64,000 bases of DNA from Antedon mediterranea (GCF_964355755.1 NC_092680.1:17337001-17401000), one strand, 5' to 3'; counted from the stretch's first letter, positions 21,601-44,953 are shown. Notes: a model not told the origin generated them from the letters alone. Made by a program: numbers and translations.

Positions 21601-24528
21601 ATTAGCACTAATATTAATAATATAATAATGATATCAAGTTTAGCCCAGCAGAATTATGTCATTTTTATTGGCCAATACACCAATATTTTTATTTATAAAT
21701 AATTAATGATACCTTTATTAATTTATAAATAATTAATGATAATGATATAGGCCTATATAGTAGCCAATCAAAATGAACATTTTTATTTATTAAATATATT
21801 TTCCGTATATATTTATACTGTATGTTCAAGACTTAATTGTTTGTATGGCACAATATTAAAGTAATAATATTACTAACTTTATTATCACTTTGATGGCCAA
21901 ACAGGATAGGGTTGGGTTACTCTGAGAGACACATCTGGTAGTCTAATCTTTCCTAACTTTAATAATCCCAAGTATAATATTTCCTGCTCATATTGAGCTT
22001 GATTATATCATTTTTTTATTATCAATATTGTTATTACAACGTCAATAGTAATAAAAATAGTGTTATTATTATCATCATCAGTGTATACATATTAATAGAC
22101 ATGCTACTTTGACCTATAATTCCCTGTGTGCAATACCTCATGCTATAACTTAAGAAGTCTTCAGTTGAGATTTGGCTAGCCATCTTTTTTATAGACATTG
22201 CACACAGGATAGATCATCTTTAAAAGGCTATCAGAATATGTAATGAATATTCATGTAGAATTCTGCCAGCATAATAAATTTATTACTTTGGATACAACAT
22301 TTTAATAGGGATTGTTTTCCAGCATATTAAAACTTAAATAATATATTGTATTGTGTTGTAGGTTTAAAAATAATATCTCCAGAAGTTTATACAAAAATGT
22401 TTAATTCTGCTGATTACTGTTTGCCAGAATATCAGAAAGCATAAACATAAAAATAAAATACACAAAACAACAAAACAAACACATAAAATTATTTTAAAAG
22501 GTTTTGGTAATGAATGGTATTGGTTGTTAATAAAATCATGGAGGAAAAATTATTATCATTATTTTTTCCTCCATGATAAAATTGAGGGTAATTTCTAATC
22601 TTTTTTAAAAAGTTCACCCATATAAATAGCTTTAAAAAAATATTGCAAAAGTCCCGACTGGGAATTACATACACAAACCTGCAATGGTATTTAAAAAAAT
22701 AATATTCATAACTATATTTACATTGATGTAACCACGAGAAATAAAAAAAGTGTTCTGTTTTTGCAAGAGAAGGGAACAATCTCTGTTCAAGCCACTGGCT
22801 TGTCAAAGGCCACTGTGAATAAATGGTCCGGTTGAAACCTACCTTACCAAGCGTACTGGTGGCTACGGCCCTGATTTAGTTCTTAATACACAACATGATG
22901 TTTTCATGAACCCTGGCCCCCGGAATGTTCGTGTTGTCAATTATCTGTTTATATATTTTTGCAACTTGTTCATTTCCATTCCATTTACTATTTAATAGAC
23001 ATTATTTATTATTTGATGATGATGATTACTGCCTTTCCGCTGAAAAGTCTGCCGACATTTTCGCTTGGGCTGCTCCGTAAATCTCTTTTACCTGTTTCTT
23101 CCAGTCTGATCTTTCATTATCTACTGTAGTTCTTTAAGTTGTTTCATGTCTTTCTTGGTTTTCAATTGTCCGGGATACTTGATGTTTGTGTTTGTGCTTA
23201 TATAAAGGGTGAGTAGGTTGTTGCTTATAAAGGGTAAGTAGGTCGTTACTGAGAGTTATTGGTAGGGTGGTTCTCGGTCTTCCTCGAAATTTTATATTGG
23301 TAGTGTTGCTGAAATAATAGCTTATTGCTGTGTTGGCTGGTGTACATGGGTTTTGTTCAGTTTAACACAATATCATAGCAGAAAAAAATTTATTTTGTTC
23401 TACTATGTATGTTTACATTTACAAATTTGTCTATTTGCCATATAAATACAAGGAAAACAGCAAAATATTTGTTTCTTGTCCATTTCCTTTTAATAAAGAT
23501 ATGTATTTGTTATCGTATAATTATTTTTTAAAACTTCATAATGAATCAGTAGTAATTTTGCAGGAAATGCTTCCACTCTATTCCGCAACAAAGTTTTGTC
23601 TGTTTCTAGGTGCAGGCAGAGTCATAGTTCATCGCAAATTAAATGCTCTGCATGGAGCAATTGACTACTACTTGAATATTATATAAATTCAGGCCTACTG
23701 TAACTTCATTATTAAGATGCAGCGTAATATTAACATAATATTAATAGATCAATATTATAGCACTGTAATTAAGACATATTTGTCATCTCACCGTAAACAC
23801 CTGTATAATATTGCTGTTAATATAATTATTATCATCTCATTACCATAATTTTGACATTTAATTATATCAATATCACAATCTGTAGTGTAAAAATAATATA
23901 TACTGATACTGTATATATATTTTAAAATAAAACAATTTATAATTTCACACTACCAGATTACTTTATGTGTAAATAATACCATGTCATAATTATTAGAAGA
24001 CAAATAAAGGTTTACCGCAATCATTGCACTCTCTGGATTGGATTGAATAAACAAACAATATTAACAAAATACAAGTAAAAAGACATGTTTACCAAAGTAC
24101 ACACACCACCACTGCGGCTGGCACATTTATTATTAGTATTACCCTTTTCACAAATCAAATCCAACGCCACATGTGACATATGGTGCAAATAATATATTAT
24201 TATGGGATATATGGCAAAAATAAAGTTAGATTTCTCGATACTTTAAAGTAGATTGTTACAAACAACAAAATGATCAATATAGCGGAAAATCCAATCCTAG
24301 AAGTGTTCTCCTGCACACATTCTAGTCATGAATATGTAGGCCTACTCAACCGTTTATTGGGCGGGTGTGTGTTGGTTCGTCACGGATACACTAACCAGGC
24401 CTGGCTGGAGAAAAATCGTCTTCATGATCGGTGTAATAACGGTTTATCAACTTACCAATAATCGATATTTTTATCATAGGTGGTTGTGCATTCACCTTGG
24501 CTTTAATATCTTCCACGATATTCGACAT
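18645..24528 (-). CDS. REEP-family (TB2/DP1/HVA22) protein, divergent paralogue
   Basis: Four coding exons on the minus strand, 24456-24528, 20889-21009, 19339-19522 and 18645-18830, join in phases 1, 2 and 0 to give 187 residues, about the length of human REEP5. Exon 1 starts MSNIVEDIKAK; exon 2 encodes a hydrophobic hairpin ending LYPTYC; exon 3 carries TQWLVFWMV and LAWFPLYYFSK; exon 4 has LLWCMAPIESNGG and ends PAHQD. These are the TB2/DP1 signature segments: two hairpins that wedge into the cytosolic leaf of ER membrane and bend it. Compared with the REEP5/6 gene next door, exon 3 has 15 extra codons in the second hairpin (around FFIVTNSAFG). Intron phases match the neighbour exactly, so the two are paralogues. 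Intron 1 is 3.4 kb and holds only repeats. All splice sites are canonical. Confidence 0.9.
18903..19200. repeat. Minisatellite of ~24-bp GGCTGAGATAGACCTGTCCA units
   Basis: Around ten imperfect units of GGGCTGAGATAGACCTGTCC with length variants (some carry ACTGTAGATA). It lies in the last intron of the divergent REEP gene, about 75 bp from the start of the last exon. Confidence 0.85.
20273..20873. mobile_element. MITE family 1, copy 6, enlarged by a minisatellite
   Basis: The left TIR CTAAAGCTCTGTCTAC and right TIR GATAGTGTAGACAGAGCTTT are those of the family. The element is about 600 bp instead of about 150 because the internal CAAATATGGTAGTGATATGC block is repeated about 22 times (next entry). 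The right half (CATGTCCATATATAGGCACA) is normal. Confidence 0.85.
20319..20797. repeat. 21-bp minisatellite, about 22 near-identical units
   Basis: The unit is CTCAAATATGGTAGTGATATG, 21 bp with a recurrent CTC/CCC variant. Most units are otherwise identical, so expansion is recent or the array is homogenised. As 21 is divisible by three, each frame reads as a heptapeptide repeat, but no start context, splice site or codon pattern supports translation. Confidence 0.95.
22990..23300 (-). pseudogene. Non-LTR retrotransposon (LINE) ORF2 C-terminal remnant
   Basis: On the minus strand, about 23250-23297 encodes KFRGRPRTTLPITLSNDLL and about 23040-23120 encodes NERSDWKKQVKEIYGAA and AKMSADFSAE. 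GRPxTTLP..L..DL followed by a D(R/S)xxW(K/R) stretch and an AK.S.D..A end is typical of the C-terminus of some animal LINE reverse-transcriptase ORFs. Frames are broken and no RT core is left. Confidence 0.5.
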
Positions 24529-26890
24529 CTTGTGTTTTTTTGGTTTTGTTTGGTTACTACTACGACACTCCCAGTTTCGATCAGGCCTGATTAATTATTC
24601 TCTCCAGAATAAAAAAAAAGAGCCCGGGGAATTTTCTCACAGAACGTGCTATATACGCATGCACCAAGCTCACGCAGCGGCTGCTCTCTCTCAGCATCCA
24701 ATCATAATAAACAAACAATCGTTTATGATAATTTATGTTGTAGACCGACCCATTATATGAGGGCGCTACTACTAAATTTAAATACAAGTTATCTAGAAAA
24801 TATATACCAGACTACAAAGTTTGACCTGTTACATTGTTATTCTTTATTTCGTTGAGAATGCTAAAGTGCTTTCTACAATTCAAATATGAAAATATTTAGA
24901 AAAATGAGTGACACGACACACACGTATACATGTATCTAAAAAGGTAGCAAAGATTATTTTAAATGTTATTATACTAAATTTACAGTCAGCACCTACTATA
25001 ACCAATTCAACTGAAGTATCAAAATCTTTCAAATCGGCCTTTTCAAATATTTATTTAAACCAAAAAGGATCTTAACATCAATCACTACAAATTTTTAAAT
25101 GCGTATTAGCATTTAATTAATTACACAAATGTTAGGAAAATGTATACGAATACAGTAAATGAAATACTGTATCGTGTGATTATAATTTTAACAGTGTAAC
25201 ATGCATTTAGTTTAGTTTGACAAAAAATCGGTCCAAATAGACCAAGGCACATACAAGTATAACACACATTATTATTTACCAATTATTACTTCATTTCATT
25301 AGTACCTTGTTATCCCGGGATTAATTAGAACTTCTAATTTCTATAACTTCCACCATTTTAATATTATTCAAAAGAAATCGCCCGTTAAAAGGAAAATAAA
25401 AATGAAACCCATACCCACAACCTGAAAGACATCAGTGTCTGTTTAGTCTGTTAATCTAGTTAACAAACTTAGTCAATTATCTTGGATTAATAAAACTTAG
25501 TTTAGTCCATTAACTTAAATTAACAAGACTTCAAAATATTTACTTTAAAATGATGGGCGGAAAAACTATCTATAACTTGGTTAAACAAGGTATTTAGTTC
25601 GTTAAGCTAGTTAAGACTAAATTTAGCAATTTAACTTATAGTTAAAGATAACTTAGCAAAACTTAATTTAGCCACTTAACTTAGTTAAACCTAATATAAG
25701 CCAGTTAACTAAATTAACAAGATTGAAATACTTAATGACGGGTGAAAAGTTTAGTTAGCTTAGTCCATATTTACTCTCGTTTTTTAATTTTGCATTAACG
25801 TCATTTAACAGTAACAACCAATTCAAAATGCCTGAGCAGAAACAAAAACAGGACCATATAGATTGTTAACCAATTTGTTGACAAAAACAAACATCTCACT
25901 AAAGAAAACAAATACACTGTTATATTGAAATGAGATATTGAAATATTATATTTATATTATATTGTAGTATTTCATTTGTCAAAACTCAATGATTTAGGTC
26001 AATAACCAGCACAGTATAATACTCATTTTTTCTCTAAACTATAAGTCCAAATTGAAAAATGCTTAATTACGTATAATAATAACACATTAAAGTACTAAAA
26101 ACATAACTATAATAATATGTCATATTTACACAACAAATTTCACAAAAAGGTATATTGGTATCACTGTCAATCATTCTCATGTACAACTATCAAGGGTTTT
26201 ATAATTTATGAATATTGGAAAATGACCAAATACGGGCATAATAATCATCTATGGTAGATTAATAATAAATTAAAAACAAAATCCGTTGACGAATTTGTAT
26301 TGATAATCTAATGCCTATATAATATTTGAATCTTACCAAAATAAATTTAAAGAAACTGAACTGCCGATCTCTGCAACTTGAATGAATAGAGTTGTGGTTA
26401 TAGGTCAAATGCCAATCCTTTACGAACATTGGCATAGAAGGTAATTACTAAATTTGCATAAATTTTTTTTTTGTTTTTGTTTTTTTAATGAGAAAGCAAG
26501 CTACCTGAAATTGATTAAATGTGTTTGCAAGTGAAGGTAATACACTGTTTAATTGTATTTGCATTTGGTTTGGGTAGGTTCCATTTTGAGTACAGCATTT
26601 TCAATCTACATTTATTTGAAATTCTTTCATTTTTTTGTATATTAAATTCATTGAGAACACATTGATTTGGAAGGGTTCATTTTGAGGAGATTTATGAATT
26701 AAATAAACATAAACAAAGTCTTTTACGATTAAACTCAGAGGTTTATGACTGGGACCTCTGACTTGGCTAATCTTAATTAAAGAAAAACAAAAACTAATAA
26801 TAAAGACTTCCGCCAAACATTGTGGTCTCTTTGACGGTAAATTTGGAATAATAATTCCATCAGTGAACTCAAAATTAAAGGGCGTTTTCT
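24529..26890. other. Spacer between the two REEP genes
   Basis: AT-rich region upstream of the divergent REEP start codon and downstream of REEP5/6. The divergent REEP promoter should lie just right of 24528. Between about 25435 and 25760 there are many diverged TTAACTTAGTTAA-type words, perhaps an old simple repeat. No exon is supported. Confidence 0.4.
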
Positions 26891-37446
<10,556 letters not shown>

Positions 37447-37820
37447 TTTTGATGTTGTTAGTCTGGAATTTATAGGATTTTTTAGAAAGAGATGTTATCA
37501 AGACACAAGCAACAAATGACCGACCCGACAAAATGTAAAGACAGCTGATGAACATTTCTAAAAACGCCCTCACACGTACGTACCTCACCTGCTGCGCTCT
37601 GTTTTCTATCGAAAATTTACGTTAGTAAATAAAATGAGTAACAAGGAAATCAGTCTGGGCCGCATATATTCCATATATTTATTGATCATCGAGTCTGAGT
37701 TGGCGGCGGCAGCATGCACGAAGCACGCAGGATCGACGACGAGGAAGGGAAGGTGACGACGAAGTGTTTTTGGCCCATATCGTGTCGTGACATATCGTCA
37801 CAAAAAGGAAGAAAAACACA
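37447..37820. promoter_or_regulatory. Bidirectional promoter region, REEP5/6 and DDX49
   Basis: Only 374 bp separate the two start codons, which face away from each other. The stretch is relatively GC-rich for this window (GGCGGCGGCAGC, ACGACGAGG, several CG pairs) and shows no obvious TATA box, as is common for housekeeping divergent promoters. Transcription starts cannot be read from the sequence. Confidence 0.55.
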
Positions 37821-40800
37821 ATGGCAAGCGTCGTAGCGAAGGTGGATCGAGAAAATAGTTTTTCTACATTAAAACTAGATAAATGGCTTGTAAATCAGTG
37901 CAAGAATCTTGGTTTAAGTCGACCAACACCTATACAAAAAAACTGTATCCCACCAATTTTGCAAGGTTATCGACTTTTCACTCCCTCTATTCTAGAAGGC
38001 TAGGCTAGCTAGGCCTATCTAGCTAGCCTACACTCTAGGCCCTCTCTAGCAAATGAGGCCTAGCTAGGCCTAGGCTAATTTATATTAACCTAAACGAAAT
38101 CAGTGGAGGGCGATAAGCGGCAAGCCTATCCTACAAGTGTCTAGTCTAGAGGGGTAGGCCTAGCCTAGCTAAATGATGATGAAAATCAGTCGCATCTGAA
38201 ATTGGTCGCGATAAAATCAATTTTCGGTATTTTGTATGGCGTGCCGCTAGAGCTATACTTTTGATGATATCGGTCGCGTTTGAAATCGGTCGCGCTATTT
38301 TGTATGGAGCAAGATGCATGCTAGCGGGATATTCATTTTCTTCGTTTATATAGATTTAATTGATAATGATATTTTTTAGGTGATTATGTGGATATTTTTT
38401 ATTTGCTTAAAATTAATTTTATCAAACATAAATTTTTTTTTATTTCACAGGTCTCGGAGAAGGACTGTGTCTTTTCAAAATGGCCATTTCAAAACAAGTT
38501 TAAATATTATCTTAGGCATATAATAATTTACTTCTATTTATAATATGTAATTATGCAAACAATTACGTAATAGAGAACAATTTATTTAAAAACAATAATT
38601 GTTACAGTGTACAGCCCGTAAATCCAGCGTATCCATTTTTATACTGTAGCAGATATACTGTATCATATCCATGTTGTACTATTCGATCACCTTTTTTTTA
38701 TTTTATTAATGTCCGTACTTTAAGTATATAATGATTATTGTTGAGGCAAATCACGTGTGTATTTTTATTTCTAATGTTTAAAATAATAAGTTACTGAAAT
38801 AAACCTCCAAATAAGCCATATCGGAGATGCACCTTCTACAGTATGATCGTGCAGTCGTCTCCTCTAAATCTAACAGTATGTTATTTTGCTGACAGGGATT
38901 CCCCTTTTTAAAAAAACACGCACTAGTGTGTCAAATCATGGTTAAAACACGTACCAGGTAAAGATGACGTATATTACTAATAACCTACGTTTGAAACATC
39001 TATAGGCCTTCTGCAAGTGTTTTTGTGATCAAAACGGGTCAGTGTCTCACATCCATACGCTGTTTGTAAATCTAAATGTTTAAATATCAGTGCAGATTAC
39101 CTTTTTGAGAATCTTGTCTACCTTTATTATCCATCCATTATTTTTCTCACATCTATCATTGTATAGGCCCGGCAGATTGATTTATAACGGCATTTGATCT
39201 ATATATTTTATTATCCTAAAACCATTCTCACGTCAGAGTGGCGTAGATCGAACGTAAAAATCATCATGCATCATCTTCAAATATACAACATTAGGCATGC
39301 CAATATACGAGACCGATTCGAAAAGTGACCGATTGAAACGCGACAGATGTCAAATGCGACCGTAATGATCTGTAATCCTGTTCCTACTACGCTATTACAG
39401 GCCTCCCTATAGTAATACTACTAAAGTTTTTATAGTTTTATTTCACAAACAAACATTGGTCGCATTTTTTAAATCAGTGTTCATGAAAAAATCAACTCTC
39501 AGCATTTTCTATTGGCCGGTGCTAGCTAATTCTTTTGATAGGTTGTGTTTGAAATCGGATGTAGTGTGTATTAATAAACTGATATTCATTTAGACATTCC
39601 AACCCTCAAGAGTTGGGGCGAAATTGGCATTTTATTTACAAGAGGTGCGTCGCGGACTCTAAAAATTAATCGGATGTAATTTGTATTGAATAAATAAATA
39701 ATCTTTTATAAAAAACATAATTCAGACAGTAAAATGTTTAAAACTAGAACCAAAATTTGGAGAGCTTCTGGAGATGGATGAATGTCTGTTTATTGTTTAT
39801 GTTGTACCAACCAGATGTCTGGGATGGATCCAGAGAGTGTGATTCGGTCAAAAGGGATATCTGGGTATCTGGGGTGTTCCTTTAGCTTTTCCTATAAATG
39901 GATATTTTTCTATACAATTAAACTAATAGAAACTGACATTTGCTAACACCTAATTAGTTTTACAGCGTATACCATGTGTTTGTTCCTAATTTAAATTGAA
40001 TTGTTTATTACTTTTCAGGACGAGATTGTATTGGATGTGCTAAAACTGGAAGTGGAAAAACTGCTGCCTTTGTTTTACCAATTCTTCAAACACTTAGTGT
40101 AGATCCTTATGGCATATACTGCCTTGTTTTGTCTCCCACAAGGTAAGTACAGGCTTAAGATTAGGATTAAGGCCCTCCACAGCAGCCAACAGTGCAGCGC
40201 CTACCAGATTAGCACACCAGGAGACAATCCCCTACTATTTTTCAAATAGTGTACCAAGAAACCAATGGCATTACGTCCCATCTGAAGGACAAGGCAATGG
40301 AGTAAAGAATTTTTATAGCTTCAAACCCATGCCTATCACATGCTGTTTCGTTTCCCTTATTACTATTACTCTCCGGTCTATACAGCACCCGACACGGTAT
40401 TCCCCGACGGTCTCCCATCCAAGAACGCAACCCCAGTGATCGCCATACTTCATGAGTAATGTTGTAGCTCTGTTATTTTATTTTAGATATTGTAATTTTC
40501 TATGTAAATTAACATTTTGACCAAGTCCTATTTTAGATGATTTTTTAAATTTTTGTCATTTTTTTTTAGGGAGTTAGCGTACCAAGTTGCAGATCAGTTT
40601 CGAGTGTTGGGAAAACCTATTGGACTGAAAGACTGTGTAGTTGTGGGTGGAATGGGTAAGAATATTGTAATATCATTTTAATGGTTATTATGAAATAGGT
40701 TTTTATACATCGGGTTCATTTAAAAAAACTTATTGCTTGGTTGAGATTTTTAAAATAAAATTGTTATTTTTTGATCATTTTTTCAACAGATATGATTTCA

Positions 40801-43800
40801 CAAGCGACAGAGCTATCTAAGCAGCCTCATGTAGTCGTGGCAACACCAGGCCGACTTGCTGATCATTTGAACAGTGCTTCTACGTTTTCTCTTAAGAAGA
40901 TAAAATTTCTAGTAAGAAATAAATCTGAATAAAACAATTTTTTAATATAATTCCGCATCATATTTAATATCATAGCAGTTGCGGATTCACAATAATAATA
41001 AGAACCACCAAAATACTAAATGTTTTGACAAATTTGTAATCTTTTTGTCATCAAATATGTAATTATTTTGTTATGTACGCTTTTGATTTGTAAATAGCAC
41101 TTTGATTTAAAATCACATTTATTAAACATCGCTATAATAACAACAATATTACATGGACCTTTTCATACTGAATTAGTAAAAGAGTGGTCTATTTGTGGTG
41201 GTCTATCTTTTTATTTTTTATTTCAACTCAATCTCATAGCTGCCAGGAGTGGTCAAACTGTAATCTATAGCCTTAATGGAAAGAGTTCGAGGGTCATTCA
41301 CTCCATGGTTCTGGTGGTAGAATGAGTCCTATGGGATAAGAACTATAAACCATAGGTCCAGTATACAGATCTAGCTCCTAGTACATCTTTCAAGACGAGT
41401 AGGTGGTTACCCCGGTGTACTAGCTCACACAGCCACTGTTGGTTCTTATTCATTTGTATTTAATCAAGCATGCGACTGGTCATGACATATTTGTAATGGA
41501 TGTGCGTTTCAGAGCTGTGTGCAGTTTAGCAATTACCTTTTCACTCCCTTACACATAGTAACTGTTATATTTTCTAGGTCTTGGATGAGGCAGATAGGTT
41601 ATTAGAAGGAAATTTTGGACCAGATTTAGAAGTTATATTTGATGCCATAACCAAGAAAAGACAGACTTTATTGTTTAGTGCTACAATTACACAGACTTTA
41701 GAAGAACTTAGAAAGATAGCAATGAAAGAACCGTTTTTCTATGAGTGTACATCAGAAACCGAGTATGTGGTTTAGACAACATTGAATATTTATACACTAT
41801 AAATGTGTCGCGCAATATTTATACACTATAAATGTGTCGCCCAATATTTATACACTATAAATGTGTCGCGCAATATTTATACACTATAAATGTGTCACGC
41901 ATGTAGTTGCTCACTGTGTAACAAAAATGAATTTGCAAAACAAAATTGCAGTATTTGTATATATGTATACGACAATTGCACTCTCGATGACATAATTAAG
42001 AGTTCAATAGAATATTTATTGAACATTATCCCAAAACCCTCCAATCAAATGACAAGAATCTACTTAGTTATTGTACTTGTATAAGTATACAAGGGTATAA
42101 ATATAAATTGTATAAATAATGTTGAGATATTCATGAATTGCTGGAAATCCATAATTATCATTTCATATTTATTCATTCAGAATTGCCACAGTAGATACTC
42201 TAGACCAACGTTATGTATTGATGCCAAAGCAGGTGAAAGATGCTTATTTACTGTACATTTTACAAGAGTACATGGCTGAACATGAAGATCCCTCTATTCT
42301 TATTTTTACAAGTACTTGCAAGTAAGAAAACATTGCTATTTAGTTATTATTATTTTGTTTATACCTTTTGTAAGCTCTCGCTGATAAAATATATTAGCCG
42401 GACTACGTTATAACTGATTGATATGATTGTATTTTATTAGTTACTTGTGTGTACAATGAATCCGCATGCAGAGAGAGAGAAAGCATGGTCATATATAGGG
42501 GTATTCATTAGGGGTTGCTCATATTGATTAAACTATAGAGGGTTCACTACTATAATTAGGTGCGATCAGATATGAGATGCTATATAGTTCTACACCTTTC
42601 TAACATTACGTACATGTTGCAACTTAGTCAGCATTTATTTGCTAATGGACAGGAAAAATAATTTGTGGTATAATCTAAACATGGAAATACAATATTAAAC
42701 ATGCTTGATTGTGAGGGCATGTGGCGCAGTATGTTGGACGCTGATCGTGAGATTGTGGGTTCTAGTACAATGCTCGTCGCATTTCTTGTCCTTGGGCAAG
42801 ACACTTGCGTTTGCCACTCTCCACCCAGGTGTACAAATGGGTATCTGCTATAGGTCAAAACACAACTGCGCTGATTACTGGAGTATGTTTCAAGACGTGT
42901 TTGATCTAAAATATGACCGGGATAGTTATATGAGGCTTTATGCATTAGGTTCTATATGAGATCGACATATTATTATTATTGCAATGGCCTGTGTGATGTA
43001 GAGGAAATGGCCAAGTAACAAAAGAAAAATGTAATACCAATTAATATTTTTCTCTTGCTGTTTTGTACCAATTTATTCTTCGTCAGTATTTATTGAGTAT
43101 TATTTAATGCATAAATAATTGTTTCAATAATTTCTGCTGCAGGAGCTGTCATGCTGTTGCCATTATGTTAAGAAAAATGCATCTACCTTGTGCTGCTTTA
43201 CACTCCTTAGTGAACCAGGTAAAATTTGTGTTCAACAGATCAGAACGTTGTATAATTTCTTAAATTTTCTCTAGCCTGAATTTTTTTAAATTAAAATTTG
43301 TTATTTATTTATACCGGGTAACCTCTTCAGTCAAAGACTGATCTCCCAGAGGGCCCAGTTATAATCAATGGCTGTGATGTACTAGTGCACCGGGGTAACT
43401 CCCTACTCATCTCGAAAGATGTACTAGGTTCTTTAAAGTGCACGTGAGCTAGATGTGTGCACGTGAGCTAGATGTGTGCATGTAAGCTAGATGTGTGCAC
43501 TGGACCTATGGTTTATAGTCCTTAACCCAGAAAACTCGTTCTACCACCAGAACCATGGAGCGAGTGAGTGTCGAACCCTTGCCGCTCCACCACTCGGTCG
43601 CCTCTACCAGATACAACTATAGAAGAATGAAGGATTTATAGTGTTTGCGATTTGTTCGAACAAAATGAGATGAATCACTAATTGTACATTGTTTTATATT
43701 ATTAGATAATTGCCAACATACTTTCACATTTTTCATTTCACATTAGCGTACCCGGTTAAGTGCACTTGCCAGGTTCAAGTCCAATCAAGTGAACATCTTA

Positions 43801-44884
43801 ATCGCGACAGACGTAGCAAGTCGTGGTTTGGACATTCCGTCTGTTAAACTCATCATCAACCATAACATTCCAGGCTCGCCGAAGGATTACATTCATCGTG
43901 TAGGACGTACCGCAAGGGCAGGTCGTGGTGGCATGGCAATTAGCCTTGTTACACAATTTGATGTGGAACTTGTCCAGGAAATTGAGGAAAGAATCAGTAA
44001 GTAATTTATTATTGTTTTAGTTGCCTGTCGAGTGCAGTAGAATCTTTAAGACTCGACAAAGTGTTCCCAAACAAGTAGGCTGCTATGTTGAAATATAAAT
44101 TGCCCCTCATTCATTTCATGAAAAAGTGTCCTATGATAAAGTGTGTCCCCTTAATATGGGTGTCCCCTAAACATGGGTGTCCCCTAAACATGGGTGTCCC
44201 CTTTTTATTTTATTATTTATTTCATTTTTATTCAGAAACTAAACTTGTTGAGTATCCAGTAGAAGAAAAAGAAGTGTTAAGAATCTTAAATGAAGTTGCT
44301 GTTGCAAAGCGAGAAGCTGAATTGGTAATAATTTTTCAATTGTTATTGGCGCGGTCAACCATGCCAATGGCACAGGCAACCATGCATGTTCTATTGGGGC
44401 AGTTGACCATGTCTAATGTCAGTTTTTCATCTTGTTTGACTGCGCACCTATTTCCACGTGCCGATAAGACAACAAACAACAAACTAAATTCTTATTTTAA
44501 TTATCTTTATTACAGAAACTAGAAGAAATAGATTTTGGAGAGAAAAGAAAAATAAACAAACAAAAGCAACTTATTAGAGAGGGAAAGGTAAAGATATTTT
44601 TATTACTGCATGTAAACAACTGCATTTAGACACCAGAGACTACATTGCTAATGACCCTACTATAGTTCATGGATTTGGTTGGGCTTGATAAAGGATAGTC
44701 GGCCTAGATTTTTTCCAGTCTAAAGGGTTGAAATTTACTACTATATTGTGAGACATCATTAACGTGCTATTTGGATATTTTATTTAATATTTTTTAGGAT
44801 CCGGAAGAGGAAGAAACAAGAAAAAGGAAAGTGTGGAAAGAAAAAAGGAAACTGAGAAAGAAAGGAGAATCAAGCAAACGTTGA
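37821..44884 (+). CDS. DDX49: DDX49, DEAD-box RNA helicase
   Basis: Eleven exons join in frame: 37821-37965, 40019-40142, 40570-40655, 40790-40911, 41578-41762, 42181-42321, 43143-43218, 43747-43996, 44236-44324, 44516-44587 and 44798-44884, giving 458 residues (human DDX49 about 480). All superfamily 2 motifs are seen: F14 and PTPIQ 35-39 (Q motif), AKTGSGKT 56-63 (Walker A), PTRELA near 90, VLDEAD 160-165 (Walker B), SAT 193-195, [10 protein letters not shown] 315-324 and HRVGRTAR 343-350. The C-terminus is a Lys/Arg-rich tail ([11 protein letters not shown]) with stop at 44884. The family (yeast Dbp8) unwinds RNA in nucleolar small-subunit rRNA processing. Intron 1 is 2.1 kb. The start follows AAAACACAATGG, a reasonable Kozak context. 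Confidence 0.96.
38160..39560. other. DDX49 intron 1 with diverged repeat blocks
   Basis: Blocks at 38185-38310 and 39310-39560 share words such as GAAATCGGTCGCG, ATTTTGTATGG and GACCGATTGAAACGCGAC in both orientations. They look like the ends of an old non-coding element of about 1.4 kb, with no recognisable ORF. The middle is plain AT-rich sequence. Confidence 0.35.
40150..40446 (-). mobile_element. 5S rRNA-derived SINE, head truncated
   Basis: On the minus strand 40381-40435 reads like the second half of 5S rRNA (TGGATGGGAGACCG, GGAATACCGTGTCGGGTGCT). The body AGGATTAAGGCCCTCCACAG on the plus strand matches the copy at 6918. The first half of the 5S head is missing. It is in DDX49 intron 2, immediately after the exon ending at 40142. 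Confidence 0.7.
41270..41440 (+). mobile_element. tRNA-derived SINE, copy 4 (head mostly missing)
   Basis: It starts in the B-box region (AGAGTTCGAGGGTCATTCAC) and continues with CCATGGTTCTGGTGGTAGAA, AGACGAGTAGGTGGTTACCC and CCGGTGTACTAGCTCACACA. It is in DDX49 intron 4. Confidence 0.7.
41790..41895. repeat. 29-bp tandem repeat, 4 units, each with a palindrome
   Basis: The unit is CAATATTTATACACTATAAA plus TGTGTCGCG. Within it ATTTATA-CAC-TATAAAT is a perfect 7-bp inverted repeat around a 3-base loop. It begins about 30 bp after the DDX49 exon 5 donor. Confidence 0.9.
42712..42975 (+). mobile_element. tRNA-derived SINE, third family
   Basis: ATGTGGCGCAGTATGTTGGA is A-box-like and GATTGTGGGTTCTAG resembles the B-box region. 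The central CTTGTCCTTGGGCAAGACAC block and the ACCCAGGTGTACAAATGGGT block are common in animal SINEs, and the end is an ATT simple repeat. It is in DDX49 intron 6. Confidence 0.65.
43305..43608 (-). mobile_element. tRNA-derived SINE, copy 5
   Basis: Minus-strand reading has GAGGCGACCGAGTGGTGGAG (A box), GGCAAGGGTTCGACACTCAC (B box) and the CCATGGTTCTGGTGGTAGAA body, ending CCCGGTATAAATAAATAAC. It holds a threefold 19-bp duplication (GTGAGCTAGATGTGTGCAC) at 43440-43500. It is in DDX49 intron 7. Confidence 0.85.
44025..44215. repeat. Dispersed repeat family 3, with a short GGGTGTCCCCTAAACAT tandem
   Basis: AGTAGAATCTTTAAGACTCG opens it, followed by GTTCCCAAACAAGTAGG and CCCCTTAATATGGGTGTCCC. 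The GGGTGTCCCCTAAACAT unit then appears about three times. It lies in DDX49 intron 8. Confidence 0.5.
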
Positions 44885-44947
44885 AAGTTGTCTTCTGATG
44901 ATGACATGAAAATGTAACCTGCTGCAGTGTGCCTTAACATCCCTCAC

Positions 44948-44953
44948 AATAAA
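44948..44953 (+). terminator. Polyadenylation signal AATAAA of DDX49
   Basis: AATAAA lies 64 bp after the DDX49 stop codon, with a T-rich and GT-containing stretch following. It is the only consensus signal close downstream. Confidence 0.7.

Noticed and set aside
22489-22806. 105-codon minus-strand ORF
   Set aside because: AT-rich, no domain, inside REEP intron 1, no splice logic. Treated as chance.
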